Below, piece after piece: positions 23,786 to 32,234 of a stretch of DNA of 35,122 nt. The position numbers were made by a program, and so were the translations under genes. Position 1 is the stretch's first letter; every line of letters starts with the position of its first letter. This DNA comes from an uncultured Holdemania sp. (GTDB lineage: Bacteria; Bacillota_I; Bacilli_A; Erysipelotrichales; Erysipelotrichaceae): contig CAMQTJ010000021.1 in the NCBI GenBank assembly GCA_947037125.1, forward strand, positions 1 to 35,122. The letters are read 5' to 3'. Below the pieces are notes generated by a model. It was not told the DNA's origin. It saw only the letters and a program-made list of their open reading frames with translations, and ran no database searches.

Positions 23786-23801
23786 TGTTAATATATTAAC
23801 A
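23786..23801. promoter_or_regulatory. Rex-like operator upstream of the hypB operon
   Basis: TGTTAATATATTAACA is a perfect 16-bp palindrome. It matches the core of the Firmicute Rex site TTGTTAANNNNTTAACAA except for the outermost base on each side. Rex is a repressor that senses the NADH/NAD+ ratio. The site is 31 bp before the hypB start. A second small inverted repeat, GATGAT-TT-ATCATC (23805-23818), lies between it and the ribosome binding site. Confidence 0.55.
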
Positions 23802-23831
23802 TAGGATGATTTATCATCGATAGGAGAAATA

Positions 23832-24503
23832 ATGAAAGCGTTTAAAATTCTAGAAATAAAAGAGAGTGTTTTTAAAAACAACAATCAACAAGCTGATTTA
23901 TTAAGAGCAGAATTAAAAGAGAAAAAAGTATTTTTATTAAACTTAATGTCATCACCAGGATCTGGTAAGACAACAACGCTTACTAAATTAATACCATTGT
24001 TACAAAAAGATTTGAAAGTAGGGGTAATGGAAGCGGACATCGACAGTGATGTGGATGCTGTTACAATTGAAAAAACAGGGGCAAAAGTTATTCAACTTCA
24101 TACAGGTGGTATGTGTCATTTAGATGCTGATATGACACGTCAAGGTATGAATGGTTTAGGGGTAGATGATATTGATGTGGTTATCTTAGAAAATGTTGGA
24201 AATTTAGTCTGTCCTGCAGAATTTGATACAGGATCAGTAAAAAATGCAATGATTTTAAGTGTTCCTGAGGGGGATGATAAACCATTAAAGTATCCATTAA
24301 TGTTTACTATTTGTGATTTATTATTAATTAATAAAATTGATGTATTAGAGCATTTTGATTTTGATGTGAATAAATGTAAAGAAAGAGCTTTAAAGCTTAA
24401 TCCAAATATTAAGATTATTGAAATATCATCAAGAACAGGATTTGGGGTTGAAGAAGCATCACAATGGTTACTTGCACAAGTTAAACAATGGGGAGAATAC
24501 TAA
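23832..24503 (+). CDS. hypB: HypB-type nickel-insertion GTPase
   Basis: SIMIBI-class GTPase of 223 residues that, with HypA, delivers nickel to a target enzyme, classically [NiFe]-hydrogenase. The Walker A motif SSPGSGKTTT (residues 40-49) is intact. Switch and metal-site residues are visible: EADIDSDVDA, Cys95-His96 in GGMCHLDADM and Cys127 in NVGNLVCPAEFD, which match the G-domain nickel/zinc site of HypB. NKID at about 178-181 is the guanine-specificity motif. There is no N-terminal CxxCGC or His-rich nickel-storage stretch. AGGAG is about 6 nt upstream. The stop overlaps the next ATG, so the fusion enzyme is coupled. No hydrogenase gene occurs in the window. Confidence 0.93.
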   Translation: MKAFKILEIKESVFKNNNQQADLLRAELKEKKVFLLNLMSSPGSGKTTTLTKLIPLLQKDLKVGVMEADIDSDVDAVTIEKTGAKVIQLHTGGMCHLDADMTRQGMNGLGVDDIDVVILENVGNLVCPAEFDTGSVKNAMILSVPEGDDKPLKYPLMFTICDLLLINKIDVLEHFDFDVNKCKERALKLNPNIKIIEISSRTGFGVEEASQWLLAQVKQWGEY

Positions 24504-27184
24504 TGGCTGAAGTTAAATTAAAAGTATTAGAATTTGCAAACAAAGTTACAAGAACTAAAATGGGTAGCAAAAATGGAATAACAGTAGAAGATCCAAGATA
24601 TTATATAATGGAGCCTGTAATTACTGATGAAATGGCTGAAGTTGCATTGTGTATGGAATTTAGAGTTCCAAAATCAATTCCTGAATTAGCTAAATTATCA
24701 AACAAATCAGTAGAATTAACACATAAATTAGTTTGGGAACTTGCAGATCATGGAATATGTCTTGTAGATAGTAAATCTGGTGAAGATAGATTTTGGTATG
24801 AATTATGGGTTCCAGGAATTATGGAAATGATGTGTAATAATAAAGAAAACGTAAGAAAATATCCACAAATAGCGAAGGCATTTGAAGAGTATGGAAGAAT
24901 TCTTGGACCAAAAAGTATTGGTAAGTTTCCAATGGGTGTTGGAGTTATGCGTGTTATACCTATTGAAAGAGCAATTGATGGAGAAACAAGAAAAGCATCA
25001 TATGAAGAGATTTCAGGTTATTTAGAAGGTGCTTATCGTTATTCGGTATCTGATTGTTCTTGTCGTACATCAAGAGAAGCACTTGGTGAAGGTTGTGGAC
25101 ATTTAAAAGAGGATATGTGTATTCAATTAGATCATGCAGCTGAATATTATATTAGAACTAATAAGGGGCGTGAAATTACAAAAGCTGAAGCTTATGAAAT
25201 TATTCGTAGAGCTGAAGATAATGGATTAATGCACCAAATTCCAAATCTTGATGGATCAGGAAAAACGCATGCAATTTGTAATTGTTGTGGTTGTTCATGT
25301 TATGCAGTAAGAATTGGTAACATGTTTAAAAATACTGATATGATCAGAAGTAACTATCTTGCGAAAATTGATAAAGATAAATGTGTTGCATGTGGTGAAT
25401 GTGTTGAAAACTGTCCAACTAATGCTTTAAAACTTGGTCAAAAACTATGTACAATTAAGCCAATCAAAGAAAAGAAAATTGAAACTCCTCGTAACATGGA
25501 GTGGACACCTGATCGTTTCAATACTGATTATCGTACAAATCGTGATGATGTTGTAGATTCTGGAACAAGTCCATGTAAGACTAATTGTCCTGCACATATT
25601 TCAATTCAAGGATATATTAAATTAGCGTCACTTGGTAAATATAAAGAAGCATTAGAGTTAATTAAGCACGAAAACCCATTTCCTGCTGTATGTGGACGTA
25701 TTTGTCCAAGATCATGTGAATCAGCATGTACAAGATCTGATATTGATGAACCTATCGCAATTGATGAAATTAAAAAGTTTATAGCTGAACAAGACTTAAA
25801 TGAAAATAATCGTTTTATTCCAAAAATTAAACATGATTATGAAGAAAAAATTGCAATTATTGGAGCAGGTCCTGCTGGTTTATCATGTGCATATTATTTA
25901 GCGGTACATGGTTATAAAGTTACTGTGTTTGAAAAACATGAAAAATTAGGTGGAATGCTTACTTTAGGAATACCAAGTTTTAGATTAGAAAAAGATGTTG
26001 TATCTGCAGAAATCGAAATCTTAAAAGCATTGAATGTTGAATTTAAGACAGGTGTTGAAGTTGGTACTGATGTAACACTTGATGAATTAAGAACTCAAGG
26101 ATTTAAAGGATTTTATGTTGCAGTAGGTGCACAACTTGGTCGAAAATTAAACATTGAAGGTGAAAATAGCCAAGATGTAATATCTGGTGTTGATTTTTTA
26201 GTTAATACAAACTTAGGAAAACAAGATGAAATCAGCGGTAAAGTAGTAGTAATTGGTGGTGGTAATGTTGCAATTGACGTTGCTCGTGTTGCTGTAAGAT
26301 GTGAAAATACTTCAGTTAATATTTTCTGTTTAGAAAATCGTGAACAAATGCCTGCTCTTGTTGAAGAAATTGATGAAGCCTTAAGTGAAAATATTGTTAT
26401 CAATAATTCATATGGACCTGTAAAAATTATCTTAGATGATAATAATAAAGTTACAGGTGTACTATTTAAAAAATGTTTAAGTGTCTTTGATGCAAACAAA
26501 AAGTTTGCTCCAGTATATGATGAAAATGACACAATAGTTGTTGAATGTGAAAAAGTATTAATCTCTGTTGGTCAAGCAATTGATTATAAAAATTTATTTG
26601 TTGGAAGTGATGTAACTTTTAATCCAAATAATACAATTATTGCTGATGGATTTACTTTCCAAACTAATCAAAAAGACATCTTTACAGGTGGAGATTGTTA
26701 TACAGGACCACGCTTTGCAATTGATGCAATAGCATCAGGAAAACAGGGTGCTATATCACTTCATCGTTTTGTAAAAGTTGGACAAAGTTTAGTTAATGGT
26801 CGTGACAGACGTCTATACCATAGTTTTGATAAAGAAAATCTTAATCTAGATAGTTATGATGTTGCCCATAGAGCAAGTGTTAAACATAATCATGATACAG
26901 ATAAGTTTAAAGATAACCGTCTTGTTATTACCGAGGCCGATATGCTTAAAGAAACAAAGCGTTGTCTTGGATGTGGTGCAAGTGTTATTGATGAATATAT
27001 GTGTATTGGTTGTGGTCAATGTACTACTAAGTGTAAATTTGATGCAATTAAATTAGTTCGTGTTTATGATAATAAATCACTAGTTTATGAAGACGTTAAA
27101 CCTGCTGTTGTAAAGCATGTTATTAAACGTCAAGGTAAAATTGCAATTAAAAAAATTAAAGATATCTTTGATAGTGGGGAATAA
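24503..27184 (+). CDS. Multidomain Fe-S/flavin oxidoreductase (GltD-like fusion)
   Basis: An 893-residue soluble fusion. Residues 35-105 look like a winged-helix domain (SIPELAKLSNKSVELTHKLV). A Cys-rich part follows with CSC (185-187), Cys198, Cys206, CNCCGCSC (259-266) and a ferredoxin motif CVACGECVENCP (294-305). Residues 355-440 carry the GltD-like N-terminal cluster (CKTNCPAH, CGRICPRSCESAC). The FAD domain begins with IIGAGPAGLSCAY (near 454) and the NAD(P) domain has VVVIGGGNVAIDVA (near 583). The C-terminus has more Fe-S Cys (CLGCG at 821; CIGCGQCTTKC at 834-844). It resembles glutamate synthase small subunits and NfnB-like electron transfer flavoproteins, but the full architecture is not one I can name. 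ATG 24503 overlaps the hypB stop. Confidence 0.88.
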   Translation: MAEVKLKVLEFANKVTRTKMGSKNGITVEDPRYYIMEPVITDEMAEVALCMEFRVPKSIPELAKLSNKSVELTHKLVWELADHGICLVDSKSGEDRFWYELWVPGIMEMMCNNKENVRKYPQIAKAFEEYGRILGPKSIGKFPMGVGVMRVIPIERAIDGETRKASYEEISGYLEGAYRYSVSDCSCRTSREALGEGCGHLKEDMCIQLDHAAEYYIRTNKGREITKAEAYEIIRRAEDNGLMHQIPNLDGSGKTHAICNCCGCSCYAVRIGNMFKNTDMIRSNYLAKIDKDKCVACGECVENCPTNALKLGQKLCTIKPIKEKKIETPRNMEWTPDRFNTDYRTNRDDVVDSGTSPCKTNCPAHISIQGYIKLASLGKYKEALELIKHENPFPAVCGRICPRSCESACTRSDIDEPIAIDEIKKFIAEQDLNENNRFIPKIKHDYEEKIAIIGAGPAGLSCAYYLAVHGYKVTVFEKHEKLGGMLTLGIPSFRLEKDVVSAEIEILKALNVEFKTGVEVGTDVTLDELRTQGFKGFYVAVGAQLGRKLNIEGENSQDVISGVDFLVNTNLGKQDEISGKVVVIGGGNVAIDVARVAVRCENTSVNIFCLENREQMPALVEEIDEALSENIVINNSYGPVKIILDDNNKVTGVLFKKCLSVFDANKKFAPVYDENDTIVVECEKVLISVGQAIDYKNLFVGSDVTFNPNNTIIADGFTFQTNQKDIFTGGDCYTGPRFAIDAIASGKQGAISLHRFVKVGQSLVNGRDRRLYHSFDKENLNLDSYDVAHRASVKHNHDTDKFKDNRLVITEADMLKETKRCLGCGASVIDEYMCIGCGQCTTKCKFDAIKLVRVYDNKSLVYEDVKPAVVKHVIKRQGKIAIKKIKDIFDSGE

Positions 27185-27187
27185 ACA

Positions 27188-27529
27188 ATGCATGAATTAA
27201 GTATTTGTTATGAAATTATTAAAAGTGTTGAACAAATAGTTATAGAAAATGAATTAGAAAAAGTAAGTAAAATAACTTTAGAAATAGGTGAATTATCAAC
27301 TATTGTAAAAAAATATTTATTAGATTGTTTTGCACCAGCTGTAGAAAATACTATGTTTGAAGATACAATCATTGAACTTGAAACAATTGAAGGTATTGCT
27401 ATTTGTAATGGTTGTACAACTAATTTTAATGTTATTAAAAATAATGGGTATTGTCCTAATTGTGGAATACGTGATATGGAAGTTATTAGTGGTAAAGAAT
27501 TTTTAATTAAAAGTATTGAAGCTTATTGA
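27188..27529 (+). CDS. hypA: HypA nickel metallochaperone
   Basis: A 113-residue nickel chaperone partner of HypB. The N-terminal MHELSICYEI supplies the nickel-binding Met-His-Glu. The structural zinc site shows Cys at IAICNGCTTNF and a CPNCG pair near residues 92-95, so two CxxC motifs. Length and order fit HypA/HybF. It is 3 bp after the fusion gene, with GTGGGGA upstream. Having hypA and hypB flank the Fe-S/flavin fusion suggests the fusion, or a nearby enzyme, needs nickel or uses these chaperones for another metal. A strong hairpin follows the stop codon. Confidence 0.93.
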   Translation: MHELSICYEIIKSVEQIVIENELEKVSKITLEIGELSTIVKKYLLDCFAPAVENTMFEDTIIELETIEGIAICNGCTTNFNVIKNNGYCPNCGIRDMEVISGKEFLIKSIEAY

Positions 27530-27546
27530 TAGTGTTTGTTATTAAC

Positions 27547-27577
27547 TGTAAAGGTAATAAAATATATTACCTTTACA
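27547..27577 (+). other. Intercistronic hairpin between hypA and the flavoprotein gene
   Basis: TGTAAAGGTAAT (27547-27558) and ATTACCTTTACA (27566-27577) form a perfect 12-bp stem with a 7-nt loop. The tail AATTTATATAATC is A/T-rich without a U run, so it could be a weak attenuating terminator or an mRNA-processing/stability element. The next gene has its own strong AAGGAGG. Confidence 0.65.
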
Positions 27578-27606
27578 AATTTATATAATCTTAAGGAGGA
27601 TTAATT

Positions 27607-29136
27607 ATGCATTTTGATTCGATTATTATAGGGGCAGGTAATGGTGGTTTATCAGCAGCTACACGCCTTGCAACAAAGGGACAAAAAGTTTTAGTATTAG
27701 AAAGACACAATGTACCTGGAGGATGTGGAACAAGTTTTAGACGTGGACGTTTTGAATTTGAAGTAGCATTACACCAGTTAAGTTCAATGGGTTCTACAGA
27801 AAAGCCTGGAGATTTACGTAAATTATTTTCTGAATATGGTATTGAAGATAAGATTGATTGGATTGAAATTGAATCATTATATAAAGTAGTATTACCATCA
27901 GGTTTTACATGTGCACTACCTACTAATAGAGTTGATGCACAAAATGTCTTAATTGAAAGATTTCCTGAAGAAAAAGCAAATATTCTTCGTTATTATGAAG
28001 TTGTTTATAGCTTTTTTGATGAATCAGAAGACTTTGCAAAGGCACAAGCAAACTCAACTGGTGAACCAAGTGATCTTAAAAAGTTTGTAGTTAGTAAACT
28101 ATTTTCGAAAAAATACCCTACACTTGCAAAATATGCAATGAGATCTACACAAGATGTAATGGATGAATTCTTTAAAACTAAAGAGCTACAATTATGTTTG
28201 AATACTTATTGGTGTTTTATGGGTATGCCACCTGAAAGATTCCCATTCTCTATTTTAGCTAAATGTACAAGAATTTATATTGAAGATAAGCCTTATTATT
28301 TACGTGGTGGATCACAAGTAATTTCTCAAGCGTTGGTTGAATCAATTAAACAACATGATGGAATTGTGAAACTTAGTTGTGGTGTTAAACAAATTATCGT
28401 GAAAAATAAAAAAGCAGTAGGAGTTATTGATGAATTTGGTAATGAATATACATGTGATAATGTTATTTCAAATGCTTCACCTATTGACACATATTTTAAA
28501 TTATTAGACAAAAAAGATTTACCACAAAGTGCGATTGATCAATATCGTCAATATACAGTAGGTATTTCGGCACTTACATGTTTTATCGGATTAGATTGTC
28601 CACCTGATGAAATTGGTTTCACTGATTCATTTAACTTAATTTATGAAGATGCTGATTGTAATAATGCATTCAAAAATGCTTATGAATTAATGCCAACAAC
28701 AGATCCTTTAGTAACTACATGTTATACAGTTGATGATCCTAAAGTGTCACCTGAGGGAACTAGTGTAATTACAGCTGGTACTTTAAAATATGGTAAGGCG
28801 TGGATGGAACTTGCAGAAGATGAATATTATGATACAAAATATAAGGCTTGTGATATTATCATTGAGCGTTTAGAGAAAAAATTTAAGGGAATTAGAAGTC
28901 ATATTGAGGAAATTGAAATTGCAACACCATTAACTCATATGCATTATTTACATCATCCAGAAGGTTCCATTTATGGATTTGAACAAGATTTAAATCAATC
29001 AGTATTCTTCTTTCCAAGAGAAGACCAAATTGAAAACTTAACATTCGCAAATGGTTGGGTTAATGTTTGTGGGTTTGGACCAAATTATTTATATGGTGCA
29101 ACTGTAGCTGATGGTATTTTGAAAGGGGCAAAATAA
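27607..29136 (+). CDS. FAD-dependent phytoene desaturase/retinol saturase-like oxidoreductase
   Basis: A 509-residue flavoprotein of the CrtI/RetSat superfamily. The dinucleotide-binding motif is at the N-terminus (IIIGAGNGGLSAATRLA, residues 6-22, then VLERHNVPGGCGTSF). YLRGGSQVISQALVESI and a C-terminal NVCGFGPNYLYGATVADG are typical FAD contacts of this superfamily. These proteins reduce, desaturate or isomerise isolated or conjugated double bonds of hydrophobic substrates. No carotenoid-biosynthesis gene is nearby, so a carotenoid role is not supported. A reduction of a lipid, steroid, tetrapyrrole or isoprenoid double bond is possible. TAAGGAGG precedes the ATG. Its stop overlaps the next start. 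Confidence 0.8.
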   Translation: MHFDSIIIGAGNGGLSAATRLATKGQKVLVLERHNVPGGCGTSFRRGRFEFEVALHQLSSMGSTEKPGDLRKLFSEYGIEDKIDWIEIESLYKVVLPSGFTCALPTNRVDAQNVLIERFPEEKANILRYYEVVYSFFDESEDFAKAQANSTGEPSDLKKFVVSKLFSKKYPTLAKYAMRSTQDVMDEFFKTKELQLCLNTYWCFMGMPPERFPFSILAKCTRIYIEDKPYYLRGGSQVISQALVESIKQHDGIVKLSCGVKQIIVKNKKAVGVIDEFGNEYTCDNVISNASPIDTYFKLLDKKDLPQSAIDQYRQYTVGISALTCFIGLDCPPDEIGFTDSFNLIYEDADCNNAFKNAYELMPTTDPLVTTCYTVDDPKVSPEGTSVITAGTLKYGKAWMELAEDEYYDTKYKACDIIIERLEKKFKGIRSHIEEIEIATPLTHMHYLHHPEGSIYGFEQDLNQSVFFFPREDQIENLTFANGWVNVCGFGPNYLYGATVADGILKGAK

Positions 29137-30302
29137 TGGCAGATTTTAAGACAACGGTACTTAGTACCTTACAAAATGGTAAAAATGTTATTGAACAAAT
29201 TGATGCACTAAAGAAAACAGGTACAGATTATTCAATTAATGCTGATCGTACTGATAGAACAATTAATAAGTATCATAATGATAATTTAAAACTTAGAGTT
29301 AATGAAATCATTGAAGTAAATAAAGATGTTAAGACATTTAGATTAGTTAGTGATGATTGCATGTTGCCTGTATTTAAAAGTGGTCAATATTTAAATATCT
29401 TTACGGTAATTGAAGGAGTAAGAACTTCTCGTCCTTATTCAATTAGTTCTTCATCAAAACAACGAGCTTATTATGAACTAACAATTGCAAGAGTGCCTAA
29501 TGGTTTTGTTTCAAACTTTATGCTTAATGAAGTTAAATTAAATGATGTATTTGAAGCATCAAATCCAGCTGGTGAATTTGTCTTTAATCCAATTTTCCAT
29601 TCTGATAAATCAGTATTTATTGCAGGTGGTTCTGGTATTACTCCATTTATTTCAATGCTTAGTGAGGCTTTAGATAAAGGTCAAAAACGTAGCATTAAAT
29701 TAATTTATGGTTGTAAAGATTATGCAAGTGTATTATTTTTAGACTTATTACAAGAATATGCAAGCAAACATAGCAACTTTAGTTTTGATTTAGTATTAAC
29801 TAATAAAGATGAAAAAGTTGTAACTGAAGTTGGTTTTATTAATAAAGATATTATTAGTAAACTTGTACAAGATATTGATGATTCAACATTTTATATTTGT
29901 GGACCTCAAATCATGAATGATTTTGTTGTGAAACAATTAGAAGAATTAAAAGTTAAATCAAGATGGATTAGACGTGAAATGTTTGGTTCAAGTCCAAATA
30001 TTGTAACTGAAAATGGTTGGCCAGCAGAACTTAATGGTAGTGAAGTATTTACATTAACGATTAATAAAGATATTAAAGTTAAATGTAATGCTAATGAATC
30101 TTTACTTGTAGCTTTAGAAAGAAATAAAGTAAGAGTAAATGTTTGTTGTAGAAGTGGTGAATGTAGCTTATGTAAAGTTCAATTAGTTGCAGGTAATGTC
30201 TTCTTATCAAAAGGTAGTTTATTAAGACACTCTGATGAAAAATTTGGATTCATTCATTCATGTAAAGCATTCCCTATTAGTGATTTGGAAATAATTATAT
30301 GA
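29136..30302 (+). CDS. FNR-type NAD(P)H reductase with 2Fe-2S ferredoxin domain
   Basis: A 388-residue electron-transfer protein. After a helical N-terminal ~50 residues comes an FNR-like FAD domain with RPYSISS (99-105), a nucleotide-binding domain with AGGSGITP (163-170) and ICGPQIM (254-260), and a C-terminal 2Fe-2S domain with Cys338, Cys343, Cys346 and Cys376 (CRSGECSLC then HSC). This FAD-NAD-2Fe-2S order is that of oxygenase-type reductases and NADH:acceptor oxidoreductases. It probably passes electrons from NAD(P)H to the flavoprotein upstream or to the membrane partners downstream. The ATG overlaps the preceding stop (TAATG), and the stop overlaps the next ATG. Confidence 0.88.
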   Translation: MADFKTTVLSTLQNGKNVIEQIDALKKTGTDYSINADRTDRTINKYHNDNLKLRVNEIIEVNKDVKTFRLVSDDCMLPVFKSGQYLNIFTVIEGVRTSRPYSISSSSKQRAYYELTIARVPNGFVSNFMLNEVKLNDVFEASNPAGEFVFNPIFHSDKSVFIAGGSGITPFISMLSEALDKGQKRSIKLIYGCKDYASVLFLDLLQEYASKHSNFSFDLVLTNKDEKVVTEVGFINKDIISKLVQDIDDSTFYICGPQIMNDFVVKQLEELKVKSRWIRREMFGSSPNIVTENGWPAELNGSEVFTLTINKDIKVKCNANESLLVALERNKVRVNVCCRSGECSLCKVQLVAGNVFLSKGSLLRHSDEKFGFIHSCKAFPISDLEIII

Positions 30303-31081
30303 TGAATAAATACCTTGGTAAAATAAGTGGAAATGCATTTTTATTACTATTTACTATTGTTATTTTATTAATATCAGTTGGTTCGATGTATCAGCCAATT
30401 TATATTAACTTAGTTTTTAATGTTCTTATGCCAATTGCTGTTTTATTAACATTGAAGATGGTATTCTTTGAAAAAATGAAACTATCTACATTAGTTGTTA
30501 TGAGAACATTAATTGTATTAGCAGCATTCAATTTATTTGATGGTGATTTATATGTGAAAATTGTTATGATTTTCTTAGCAATTAATATTTTAGAAGCTAC
30601 AGTTACAGACTTTAAAATTAAAAAATATTATAATGTAATTTCAGGAATTGTTTTAACAATTACAATACCTTTAATTACAGCAACATGGCTTGGTGTATAT
30701 TATACAGCTACTACTGCAAATGTTATAGGGATCGTTTGTTGGATAGTTGCATATACAATTTGGAACTTTATATTTGTTACTAATGAATTTAGTGCAAGTG
30801 TTTCAAAGCTTCATGTTGGTATTTTAGCAACACCTTTAATCAGTATGCTATTATTAGGTAATCCAGGGTTTTGGTTATTAATTAGAGCTAATTCATTAAC
30901 TATTGGTGGTGTTATTCAAATCGCTAATAAACAATTTCTTGAAGAAAAACTTGAAAGTAGTGCATTTACTAAATTTGTTGCTGCAACAAAAAAAGATGGT
31001 GCTCAAATAGCATTTATGATTATCAATTTAGTTTTACTTGGCGTTATGGTTTATATACATTTTATGAAGGTGGGGATTTAA
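30299..31081 (+). CDS. Polytopic membrane protein, DUF5692-like (copy 1)
   Basis: A 260-residue integral membrane protein with about seven or eight hydrophobic helices and short loops. Family-type motifs shared with the following gene are NILEA (near residue 98) and WIVAYTIWNFIF (near 148). I recall such proteins as DUF5692, but that name is tentative. The function is unknown. Lying at the end of a redox operon, it could be a membrane electron or proton partner, or a transporter. No haem-binding His pair or quinone motif stands out. It overlaps the reductase gene by four nt (ATG at 30299; 30302 also possible), so it is coupled to it. Confidence 0.7.
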   Translation: MMNKYLGKISGNAFLLLFTIVILLISVGSMYQPIYINLVFNVLMPIAVLLTLKMVFFEKMKLSTLVVMRTLIVLAAFNLFDGDLYVKIVMIFLAINILEATVTDFKIKKYYNVISGIVLTITIPLITATWLGVYYTATTANVIGIVCWIVAYTIWNFIFVTNEFSASVSKLHVGILATPLISMLLLGNPGFWLLIRANSLTIGGVIQIANKQFLEEKLESSAFTKFVAATKKDGAQIAFMIINLVLLGVMVYIHFMKVGI

Positions 31082-31082
31082 T

Positions 31083-32000
31083 ATGATGTTTGAAAGTATA
31101 CCAATGTCAACATGGTTAATGGCAGGTTTTGTATTATTCATGTTAGTATTTATTAATGAAATTACAAGAAGAAACAAATATGTTTCACTTGCGTTTTATT
31201 TAGTGTTACCAATTGTCTTAACAATATTTGTATGGCCAAATACATCAGGTAGTGGATCAACTTCTGGTTATTGGTTTGCATGGGTTAAAACATATTCATC
31301 ACTATCTGGTGTATTATGTTTTATGTATGTTAGACATAAAAAAGGTGCAGTAGCAAAATGGGTTTTATTGTTACCGGCAATTATCTTAGCAGTTAATATT
31401 TTAGAAGCTATTATGCGTGATATTGAATGTATGGGATTAAACACTATTGAAAATGGTTTAACGATCATTGGTGGTCCATGGAATGCAATAAATGCAGTTG
31501 CAGGTGTTATTAGTATTATAACAATTTCAGGTTGGATGGGAATTGTAATTAGTAAGAAAAAGAGTCAAGATATGATTTGGCCTGACCAATCAATTTATTG
31601 GGTAATTGCTTATTCAATTTGGAATTTATCATATTGTTTAAATTGTATTTCTGATCGTGCATTTTATGCAGCTGTGCTACCTTTAATTGCATGTTTAATC
31701 GCAGAATTGTTCTTTAGAAAAGGGGCATGGTTACAACATCGTGCACAAACTTTAGCTTTATGGGCGATGTTTACTTTAACAATACCAGCTTTTGCAAGCA
31801 CATCACAATTTGCTGTTGCTAGTGCAAATAATGAAACAGCATTATTAGTTATAAGTATTTTATCTTTAGTATCTAATTTAGGTGTATTAGTTTATGAAAT
31901 TATCACAATTAAAAAACATAAACGTAATGTTTTTAAGCAAGATGTTTATGTAAATAGTAAATTTTATAAAGATGCTTTAATTGATAATGATTTAGCTTAA
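31083..32000 (+). CDS. Polytopic membrane protein, DUF5692-like (copy 2)
   Basis: A 305-residue protein with about eight hydrophobic segments, evidently related to the preceding one: both have NILEA followed by a polar stretch, and WVIAYSIWNLSY here against WIVAYTIWNFIF there. It has an extra central loop (MRDIECMGLNTIENGLTII) and a cytoplasmic C-terminal tail of about 40 residues rich in Lys and Asp. There is no enzymatic motif. Two paralogues in tandem suggest a heterodimeric membrane complex. The ribosome binding site AAGGTGGGG lies inside the 3' end of copy 1. This is the last gene of the operon. Confidence 0.7.
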   Translation: MMFESIPMSTWLMAGFVLFMLVFINEITRRNKYVSLAFYLVLPIVLTIFVWPNTSGSGSTSGYWFAWVKTYSSLSGVLCFMYVRHKKGAVAKWVLLLPAIILAVNILEAIMRDIECMGLNTIENGLTIIGGPWNAINAVAGVISIITISGWMGIVISKKKSQDMIWPDQSIYWVIAYSIWNLSYCLNCISDRAFYAAVLPLIACLIAELFFRKGAWLQHRAQTLALWAMFTLTIPAFASTSQFAVASANNETALLVISILSLVSNLGVLVYEIITIKKHKRNVFKQDVYVNSKFYKDALIDNDLA

Positions 32001-32010
32001 ATAAATTTAG

Positions 32011-32047
32011 GATTGAATTTCGACTTGTTCGATTTCAATCTTTTTTT
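32011..32047 (+). terminator. Intrinsic terminator of the redox operon
   Basis: GATTGAA (32011-32017) pairs with TTCAATC (32034-32040), with inner TCGA pairing and a T run to 32047, directly after the last operon gene. The 187 bp from here to 32234 are A/T-rich, with two TTATACCAAT copies and no gene. Confidence 0.85.
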
Positions 32048-32234
32048 ATGTAATATTTAATATTAAGCTTTAAAGAAATTTATTTATAACAAATAATGTT
32101 AATATACTCAAAATATGTGCCAATTATACCAATACCTATGATAATTTTTATACCAATGTTACAATCATTTTAATTGCTTTTTTATTATTACCTTTAAGGT
32201 TATTACTAAAAAAGCTCTTAATAGGGAGAATATT

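Noticed and set aside
23832-27529. [NiFe]-hydrogenase operon
   Set aside because: Only hypA and hypB occur; there are no hydrogenase subunits and no hypC, D, E or F in the window.
27607-29136. Carotenoid biosynthesis gene (crtI)
   Set aside because: No phytoene synthase or other carotenoid gene is nearby; the redox and Hyp neighbours suggest another substrate.
30299-32000. Microbial rhodopsin, suggested by seven-helix proteins beside a retinol-saturase-like enzyme
   Set aside because: No retinal-binding lysine is apparent within the last helix of either protein, and the shared NILEA and AYxIWN motifs are not rhodopsin motifs.
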